From: Leadbetterella sp.
Lineage (GTDB): Bacteria > Bacteroidota > Bacteroidia > Cytophagales > Spirosomataceae
Assembly (NCBI GenBank): GCA_019638185.1
Contig: JAHBUH010000022.1
Location: 17,121-81,120, forward strand
Reading direction: 5' to 3'
Length of the DNA: 64,000 nucleotides
Every line of letters begins with the position of its first letter. The stretch's first letter is position 1. The notes under the pieces are model-generated. The model was not told where the DNA came from. It ran no database searches and saw only the letters and a list, made by a program, of their open reading frames with translations. Below are positions 58,048-64,000 of this stretch, one piece after another. Both the position numbers and the translations under genes were made by a program.

Positions 58048-59727
58048 GTGAAAGAAATATTTGATGCAATAGTAGTAGGCTCCGGCTTATCCGGAGGATG
58101 GGCAGCGAAAGAATTAACCGAAAAAGGGCTGAAAGTACTCCTCCTGGAGCGGGGAAGAGAAGTCAAACACCGGGAAGATTACCCCACGGCCATGCAGGAG
58201 CTGTGGGAGCTGCCGCACCGGGGCCGGATGGATCTGAAAACCCGGCATGACTACTGGGCAAACGTCAGAACCGGCTATACGGCTAACGAGGAGCATCGCC
58301 ATTTTTTCACGCGCGACGTGGATTTCCCTTACGAAGAAGAAAAAACATTTACCTGGGTACGCGGCTACCAGACCGGTGGGCGCTCACTGGTATGGGGCAG
58401 GCAATCCTACCGGTGGTCAGACCTGGATTTTGAGGCCAATGCCCGTGACGGTATCGCCATCGACTGGCCCATACGCTACAAAGACCTGGCTCCCTGGTAC
58501 AGCTACGTGGAGAAGTTTGCCGGCATCAGCGGGCAGCGGGAAGGCTGGGATTCCCTGCCTGATGGGGACTTTCAGCCCGCCATGGAAATGAACTGTGTGG
58601 AACGGGAAGTAAAGTCACGTCTCCACCAGGCCCTGGGACGCAGGATGACCATAGGGCGTGTAGCTAACCTCACCCAGGCCACCCCTGAACAGCAGGCCCT
58701 GGGCAGAACCTCCTGCCAGTTCCGAAGCCGCTGCATGCGGGGCTGCCCGTACGGGGCATATTTCAGCACGCAGTCGGCCACGCTGCCGGCCGCCCAGCGC
58801 ACGGGTAACCTCACCCTGGTGGCGGGTAAGATCGTTTACCAGGTGATTTTTGACGACGCCAAGGGCCGTGCCACCGGTGTAAGGGCCATTGACCAGCATA
58901 CCAAAGAAGAGACAGAATATTACGGAAAGCTGATTTTCCTGAACGCCAGCGCCATTAACACCGCCTGGGTCATGATGCAGTCTACCTCCCGCACCCACCC
59001 TGACGGCCTGGGCAATGCCAGCGGCCAGCTGGGAAAAAACATCATGGATCACCATAAATCGCGGGGTGTGCAGGGCGTCTTTGAGGGTTTCGAAGATCGT
59101 TACTACTATGGCAAGCGCCCTAACGGTGTCTATATCCCCCGGTTTGTGAACATGGGTAATGATAAGCGCGACTTCCTCCGGGGATTCGGCTACCAGGGCG
59201 GGGCCTCACGTAATGCGGCCGGCAGCACCGAGTCTTTCGGAGCAAAGCTCAAAGAAGAGTATCCCCGCCTGGGGCCCTGGGTCTTCAGCCTCCAGGGTTT
59301 CGGAGAGATCCTGCCTTCGGAATCCAATCACTTCACCTTAAGCAAAGAAAAAGACGCCTGGGGCCTGCCCCTTATCCGTTTTGATGCCGCGCTTACGGAA
59401 AACGAATATAAAATGAAGGAGTGCATGGTGGATGAGGCCATTAAAATGCTGGACGCCGCCGGTCTGAAAAACATCACCACCTATGAAACCCAGAAGTCGG
59501 CACCGGGCATCAGCGTTCATGAAATGGGCACCGCCCGCATGGGAAAAGACCCGGAGACATCGGTGTTAAATGCCCATAACCAGGTATGGAACGCCCCCAA
59601 TGTTTTTGTCACTGACGGGGCCGCCATGGTTTCCGCTTCTAACGTTAATCCTTCCCTGACCTATATGGCCATGGCCGCCAGAGCCGCTGCTTTTGCGGTA
59701 GAAGAAATGAAACGGGGGAATTTGTAA
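58048..59727 (+). CDS. GMC-family FAD oxidoreductase
   Basis: 559 residues, start GTG. The FAD Rossmann motif AIVVGSGLSGGWAAKELTEKGLKVLLLERGR opens the protein; the GMC C-domain carries HEMGTARMGKDPETSVLNAHNQVWNAPNVFVTDGAAMVSASNVNPSLTYMAMAARAA. It is similar in outline to gluconate or sugar-acid dehydrogenases of Bacteroidota. No signal peptide is visible and the usual small subunit partner gene is not adjacent. With uxuA it suggests sugar-acid metabolism. Confidence 0.9.
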   Translation: MKEIFDAIVVGSGLSGGWAAKELTEKGLKVLLLERGREVKHREDYPTAMQELWELPHRGRMDLKTRHDYWANVRTGYTANEEHRHFFTRDVDFPYEEEKTFTWVRGYQTGGRSLVWGRQSYRWSDLDFEANARDGIAIDWPIRYKDLAPWYSYVEKFAGISGQREGWDSLPDGDFQPAMEMNCVEREVKSRLHQALGRRMTIGRVANLTQATPEQQALGRTSCQFRSRCMRGCPYGAYFSTQSATLPAAQRTGNLTLVAGKIVYQVIFDDAKGRATGVRAIDQHTKEETEYYGKLIFLNASAINTAWVMMQSTSRTHPDGLGNASGQLGKNIMDHHKSRGVQGVFEGFEDRYYYGKRPNGVYIPRFVNMGNDKRDFLRGFGYQGGASRNAAGSTESFGAKLKEEYPRLGPWVFSLQGFGEILPSESNHFTLSKEKDAWGLPLIRFDAALTENEYKMKECMVDEAIKMLDAAGLKNITTYETQKSAPGISVHEMGTARMGKDPETSVLNAHNQVWNAPNVFVTDGAAMVSASNVNPSLTYMAMAARAAAFAVEEMKRGNL

Positions 59728-59729
59728 GT

Positions 59730-60857
59730 TTAGTGCCGGGCTCCGCTAAGGCCGGAATGGATGGCTTTACCGCTCTTCATCAATACTACCGGGGAGTGAT
59801 AGATATAGTCATTTGCTTCAAATATCCATTTCAGCGTTCCATCTGCAGCGTTAATAGCTTGTAGCCGGTCTTTCCCAAATCTTCCATCCCCAATAAATAA
59901 GGTACCACCGGCTTCCACCGGGCTAGATTCCATGGTCCTCCCTGCATTATACGCCCAAACTTTCTGCCTGGTATGTATGTTTAAAGCATAAACCTTTCCA
60001 TCATAACTGCCAAAGTAGACCAGTTCATTTGAAATAAAAGGGCTTGATACAATATAACCTCCGGTAGAAAACTCCCACTTTTTACTTCCGTCACTTATAT
60101 TGACTGCATACATTTTGTTATCCTCCCCGCCGAAAAATGCTACGCCGTCCGAGATTGCCGGGCTGCATGCAATTCTTCCGCCGGAAGTGAAATTCCATTT
60201 CTTCGTGCCGGTTTTGGAATCAAGAGCGAGTAATCCCTGATCCAAAGTTCCCACTATGAGCAGGTTACCGGTTAATGCCGGTCCGGACGAATTTATTGAT
60301 GCTTTATAGTACCATTGCTCCTTCCCCGTTTCCGCATTCAAAGCAAATACTCCCCCATCCTGCCCTCCGACTAAATAAACCAGCCCGTCCGCAGCAGTAG
60401 CGCTCGCCAGACTATGCACTTTTCTCTCTAATTTCCATTTTAATTTGCCATTCAGCGCATTGACCGCATACCAGGTTCCTGAAATATCTACAGCATAAAC
60501 AGTTTTATTATAAACAAAAGGAGTTCCGTGAAAAACAGCATCACCAGGAAGGGTCCATTGAATCTTACCGGAGTAGGCATCTATAGCATACAACTTATCA
60601 TACGTTCCACTGGCATAAATTACTCCATTATCCAAAGCGACAGAGCTATAATCGAAGGAAGATTTGGTATGGCACTTCCATTTTTCATTACCTGTCACAG
60701 GATCAATAGCATATAAATAGCCATCTTTCGATCCTATGTAAACCATTAACGGCTCATCTGACCCCACTTCCTTACTTTTATTGCAGGAAAAAAGGAAAAG
60801 AAGTAAAACAGCAAAAAATAAACACCTATGATACATCGTCAAAAAATTATTTTTCAT
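59730..60857 (-). CDS. PQQ-type beta-propeller lipoprotein (copy 1)
   Basis: About 375 residues from the ATG at 60857; the ATG at 60836 is an equally good start and removes an 11-base overlap with the upstream gene. The lipobox FLFSC yields the lipidated Cys. It then repeats the motif 'VYIGSKDGYLYAIDPVTGNEKWKC' about eight times, a beta-propeller of the PQQ/BamB-like type. BamB's outer-membrane assembly role or a PQQ dehydrogenase cannot be assumed. It is arranged in tandem with a paralogue. Confidence 0.8.
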   Translation of the reverse strand: MKNNFLTMYHRCLFFAVLLLFLFSCNKSKEVGSDEPLMVYIGSKDGYLYAIDPVTGNEKWKCHTKSSFDYSSVALDNGVIYASGTYDKLYAIDAYSGKIQWTLPGDAVFHGTPFVYNKTVYAVDISGTWYAVNALNGKLKWKLERKVHSLASATAADGLVYLVGGQDGGVFALNAETGKEQWYYKASINSSGPALTGNLLIVGTLDQGLLALDSKTGTKKWNFTSGGRIACSPAISDGVAFFGGEDNKMYAVNISDGSKKWEFSTGGYIVSSPFISNELVYFGSYDGKVYALNIHTRQKVWAYNAGRTMESSPVEAGGTLFIGDGRFGKDRLQAINAADGTLKWIFEANDYIYHSPVVLMKSGKAIHSGLSGARH

Positions 60858-61959
60858 CTTCCTGGCCACTGGGAGCCGGATGCCGGGCTTTACCATTCTT
60901 TAAAAGTATTACGGGGCTCGAAAGCCCGGCCCCTTTACCTCCCCGGATACTCCAGTTTTCAGAACCGTCTTTCGCGTTTAAGCACAATAAAGAATTACGC
61001 GTGGGCAGGTAAACCTTGTCTCCTGCGGCTACGGGAGAAGAGTAACTGATCATATCTTTTACGTACACCTCCCAATGAACCTTTCCATTGTCTGCATTCA
61101 GGGAATAGAACCTGCCACTTACAAAGCCGATAAATAATGTATCATTTTTTATATAAGGGCTTGAAAATACCTGATCCTTGTCCGGGCTTGTAAGAATCCA
61201 GGCTCTTTTACGGGTAGCTATATCCAGTGCAAATACAGAATAACCATAAGTACCTCCGAAAAACACTTTATCTTTATAAACCACGGGGCTTGATAATACC
61301 TCTCCGTCCGATTGAAATCGCCAGATAAGTTCCCCGGTTTTAGCATTCAAAGAAACAAACGTGTAATTAAGGCCTACCAATATGGAATTATTGTAATAAA
61401 CCGGGTTAGACCGGTATGTACCATGATGATCCTGAGTTTCCCACTTCAGTTGCCCGGTATTCTTATCAAGGCAACGAAATATACCATTGATGTCCGTAAA
61501 ATAAACTTCATTATTGACCACCGTGGGGGCACACAACATATAGGAGGCTTCAAACGTCCACTTTGATGACTTCGATGGAATATCCAATGCATAAAGTAAT
61601 CTGTCCATCGTCCCCACATACACTACACCGTCTTTCACTATAGGTGCCGTACTTCCTGAGTAGATGGTCGATGATTCCCAGGTCACGGTTCCGGTTAACG
61701 CATCCAGGGCGTAAACCTTCTCTCTCCCGGTAACATACAGCGTATTTCCTACCAGCGTTGGAGGCATATATTCTTCCAGATCAGAACTCCCTTTAAACTG
61801 CCATACGGTTTTACCGGTATTGGCGTCTAAAGCGTAGGTATACCCTCCGGATGAATTGACATAAACATATAAGGGCTCCTCTGCTTCGGGTTTTACCTTG
61901 TCTGACCTCTGGCAGGAAAGGCTTATTATCACGATTAAACAGCCGATCAGTTTTTTCAT
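60847..61959 (-). CDS. PQQ-type beta-propeller lipoprotein (copy 2)
   Basis: 370 residues; lipobox LSLSC gives lipidated Cys16 (MKKLIGCLIVIISLSCQRS). It has the same eight-fold repeat (YVNSSGGYTYALDANTGKTVWQF, YALDALTGTVTWES, LLCLNAKDGSENWS). Paralogue of the previous gene by tandem duplication. Located just before a divergent DMT-transporter gene, in an AT-rich patch. Confidence 0.82.
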   Translation of the reverse strand: MKKLIGCLIVIISLSCQRSDKVKPEAEEPLYVYVNSSGGYTYALDANTGKTVWQFKGSSDLEEYMPPTLVGNTLYVTGREKVYALDALTGTVTWESSTIYSGSTAPIVKDGVVYVGTMDRLLYALDIPSKSSKWTFEASYMLCAPTVVNNEVYFTDINGIFRCLDKNTGQLKWETQDHHGTYRSNPVYYNNSILVGLNYTFVSLNAKTGELIWRFQSDGEVLSSPVVYKDKVFFGGTYGYSVFALDIATRKRAWILTSPDKDQVFSSPYIKNDTLFIGFVSGRFYSLNADNGKVHWEVYVKDMISYSSPVAAGDKVYLPTRNSLLCLNAKDGSENWSIRGGKGAGLSSPVILLKNGKARHPAPSGQEDEK

Positions 61960-62051
61960 GTTTATTTCTTTTCAACCATTTTTCACTGCAATGTAGTTTA
62001 ATTTGCGGAATTTTGCAGCCGAAATAAAAACAGGCTACATTTTTCGCCCTC

Positions 62052-62930
62052 ATGAGACATCCTTATTTACTCCTTCATATTGCTGTGATCCTCGCTGGGT
62101 TCACCGGGATTTTTGGTAAGCTGATCACGCTGAATGAAGGCCTGCTCACCTGGTACAGGGTTTTGATATCGTCGGTGGCCTTGTTCCTGATCGTACATTT
62201 TACCCGTGCTCCGCATCCCAAATCCTGGAAAGACAGGCTCAACATCGCTTTGGTAGGTCTGATTATTACCATTCACTGGCTGTTTTTTTATGGCAGTATC
62301 AAATATTCCAACGTGTCCATCGGCGTGGTGTGTTATGCACTCACCAGTTGCTTTACGGCGCTTTTAGTACCCCTGATCAACAGGAAGCGGTTTGTATTTT
62401 CTGAAATCGTACTGAGCTTGCTCACTATTGCCGGCATCGGGCTCATTTTTCATTTTGACACCTCTCACCAGACCGGGGTCATTCTGGGTGTGATCTCCTC
62501 TGTTTTTGCCGCTTTGTATACCATTTATAATGAAAAGCTGGTTCAGAAGTTTGACACCCGGGTGATTAACTTTTACCAGATCGTGGGCGGTACAGTGGGC
62601 CTGACCCTGCTGATGCCGCTTTACCTGCATTTCTTCCCTACGGATCATTTGATTCCCGGCTTCTCTGATACCCTTTACCTGCTGATGCTGGCGCTTTTCT
62701 GCACGGTAGGCCTCTACCTGCTTTTTGCCGAAGCACTGAAGCAGATCCCGGCATTTACGGTAAACCTCACCTTTAACCTGGAGCCGGTATACGCCATTAT
62801 CCTGGCGTTTATCATTTTTAAGGAAGCAAAAGAAGTGAATTTCTCCTTTTACGCCGGCCTCTTCCTGGTCATGACCTCGGTGGTTTTACAGACCATGATC
62901 AGTATGCGGCGGCGGAAGATAGGAATGTAA
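62052..62930 (+). CDS. EamA-family (DMT) transporter
   Basis: 292 residues with ten membrane helices in two EamA halves (about 3-130 and 140-285). The pattern HIAVILAGFTGIFGKLITLNEGLLTWYRVLISSVALFLI starts the first half and VILGVISSVFAALYTIYNEKLVQKFDTRVINFYQIVGGTVGL the second. It belongs to the drug/metabolite transporter superfamily; the substrate is unknown, perhaps an amino acid or metabolite. Confidence 0.9.
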   Translation: MRHPYLLLHIAVILAGFTGIFGKLITLNEGLLTWYRVLISSVALFLIVHFTRAPHPKSWKDRLNIALVGLIITIHWLFFYGSIKYSNVSIGVVCYALTSCFTALLVPLINRKRFVFSEIVLSLLTIAGIGLIFHFDTSHQTGVILGVISSVFAALYTIYNEKLVQKFDTRVINFYQIVGGTVGLTLLMPLYLHFFPTDHLIPGFSDTLYLLMLALFCTVGLYLLFAEALKQIPAFTVNLTFNLEPVYAIILAFIIFKEAKEVNFSFYAGLFLVMTSVVLQTMISMRRRKIGM

Positions 62931-62941
62931 GCAGGTCTGTA

Positions 62942-62975
62942 AAAAGATAAAAGCGGCGGACCGCTTTTATCTTTT
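62942..62975. terminator. Bidirectional terminator between the DMT gene and glgB
   Basis: AAAAGATAAAAGCGG (62942-62956) pairs perfectly with CCGCTTTTATCTTTT (62961-62975) over 15 bp with a 4-base loop; A-rich and T-rich flanks serve both strands. Confidence 0.95.
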
Positions 62976-62982
62976 AGTTTCT

Positions 62983-64000
62983 TCATCCGATAATCACGGC
63001 CCCGAGCGGCGGAAGGCTCAGCTGCACCGACTGCTCAAAACCATGGCTGGGCTGTTTTTCAGTATAGATATTCGGGTTATCTACACCGGAACCGCCGTAT
63101 TTCTTATGGTCGGAATTCAGAAGTTCCTTGTATTCCCTGTCGTCAGGCACACCTACGCGGTAGTCGTGATGCGGTACGGGAGTCAGGTTCAGGATAATGA
63201 TGGCATTCCCGGTTTCGGTTTTCCGCATGTAGCTCACCACGCAGTTCTGGGTGTCGGATCCGTCTATCCACTGGAAACACGCGGGGTCAAACTGCTTCAT
63301 GTGCAAGGCCGGTACCGAGCGGTAAAGCTTATTCAGGTCGCCGATCAGGTCTTTCACGCCACGGTGATGCTCACTGTCCAGCAGGTGCCAGTCCAGACTC
63401 TGCTGAAAATTCCACTCCCGGATCTGCCCGAATTCCCCGCCCATGAAGATGAGCTTGGTGCCGGGATGGGTAAACATATAGGAAAAGAGCAGCCTCAGGT
63501 TCGCAAATTTCTGCCAGGCGTCGCCCGGCATTTTGGTCAGCAGCGATCCCTTGCCGTACACCACTTCATCGTGCGAGAGCGGCATCATAAAGTTTTCAGA
63601 AAAAGCGTAGACCAGGCTGAAGGTGAGATCGTTCTGGTGCCACCTCCGGTACATCGGATCCCGGGCAAAATACTTCAGGGTATCGTTCATCCAACCCATC
63701 ATCCACTTCATCCCGAAGCCCAGTCCGCCGGTATACACGGGGCGTGAAACTCCCGGGAAGGCCGTAGACTCCTCGGCGATGGTCTGAACATCCGGGAAAG
63801 TGCGGTAAATCTCTTCATTCAGTTCCTTGAACAGGGAGATTACTTCCAGGTTCTCTCTTCCACCGAAAACATTGGGCACCCACTGTCCTTCCTGGCGGGA
63901 GTAATCGCGGTACAGCATGGAAGCCACCGCATCTACCCGCAGGCCGTCTACGTGGAAACGATCCAGCCAGAACAGGGCATTGCTGATCAGGAAAGAGCGA
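62983..64000 (-). CDS. glgB: 1,4-alpha-glucan branching enzyme GlgB, C-terminal part (cut by right edge)
   Basis: The minus-strand frame is open to the right edge: before Met at 63927 it continues [27 protein letters not shown], the GlgB catalytic region with the nucleophile Asp in VDGLRVDAV. Downstream come [28 protein letters not shown] and [16 protein letters not shown], and the C-terminal all-beta domain. GlgB makes alpha-1,6 branches in glycogen. The N-terminal half lies outside the window. Confidence 0.95.
   Translation of the reverse strand, partial: RSFLISNALFWLDRFHVDGLRVDAVASMLYRDYSRQEGQWVPNVFGGRENLEVISLFKELNEEIYRTFPDVQTIAEESTAFPGVSRPVYTGGLGFGMKWMMGWMNDTLKYFARDPMYRRWHQNDLTFSLVYAFSENFMMPLSHDEVVYGKGSLLTKMPGDAWQKFANLRLLFSYMFTHPGTKLIFMGGEFGQIREWNFQQSLDWHLLDSEHHRGVKDLIGDLNKLYRSVPALHMKQFDPACFQWIDGSDTQNCVVSYMRKTETGNAIIILNLTPVPHHDYRVGVPDDREYKELLNSDHKKYGGSGVDNPNIYTEKQPSHGFEQSVQLSLPPLGAVIIG

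Overview
The window looks like chromosomal DNA of a Bacteroidota bacterium, most probably of the Sphingobacteriales/Chitinophagales side. The grounds are promoters of the TTTG-N20-TAnnTTTG type, families largely confined to this phylum (DUF5687 ABC permease, GSCFA, DUF6686-like, DUF4097 adhesin-like, OMP_b-brl_3 barrel, GldB/DUF2268-like protease, PQQ-propeller lipoproteins) and weak or absent Shine-Dalgarno sequences. Most genes have a middling to fairly high GC content. Patches at about 6.1-6.8, 34.4-36.9 and 59.7-62.0 kb are visibly AT-richer. Both edges cut genes: an ECF sigma factor on the left and glgB on the right.

Layout. 0-5.5 kb: ECF sigma, a HEAT-repeat anti-sigma-like protein and two DUF4097 proteins, then an outer-membrane barrel protein. 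5.6-8.9 kb: small unknown genes, VanZ-like, a DUF6686-like gene with two candidate 19-bp operators, a 71-bp tandem duplication, an HMA-like protein and a small ABC unit. 9.0-27.5 kb: a molybdenum-cofactor (Moco) and formate-dehydrogenase-type region. Plus strand: U32 protein, ferredoxin, moaA, moeA, then yggS, moaC, mobA, moeB-rhodanese and a MotA/DUF2149 pair. Minus strand: TSUP transporter, moaD, moaE, fdhD, a small partner, an FdhF/YdeP oxidoreductase, a second Moco protein, DoxX, TfoX and DUF1697 genes. Two regulatory cassettes sit between moeA and yggS: ArsR-SRPBCC-DoxX, and a thiol-redox group (DsbA/FrnE-like, HxlR, CPVC mini-thioredoxin, Cys-rich MarR).

27.5-39.2 kb: a PepSY remnant, thioredoxin-like protein, class A beta-lactamase-like protein, a serine hydrolase fused to a ChbG/YdjC-type deacetylase, a DUF5687 ABC exporter, an AT-rich protease/AraC pair, Mrp and GSCFA. 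39.2-52.9 kb: housekeeping genes, including an OmpA-like protein, NifU, an extended Ddl, RNase H, TrmN6, a GT2, RarA, an aldo/keto reductase, infC and thrS. 52.9-64 kb: two secreted paralogues, EVE, a Rieske-like lipoprotein without its histidines overlapping uxuA and a GMC oxidoreductase, two PQQ-propeller lipoproteins, a DMT transporter and partial glgB.

How the genes work together: moaA/moaC/moaD/moaE/moeA/moeB/mobA cover nearly all of Moco synthesis. The YdeP-type enzyme with FdhD and a sulfite-oxidase-fold protein are the likely clients. MogA/MoaB and a molybdate transporter are not in the window. No rRNA, tRNA, CRISPR array or insertion sequence was seen. No stretch longer than 300 bases lacks a gene or gene remnant.
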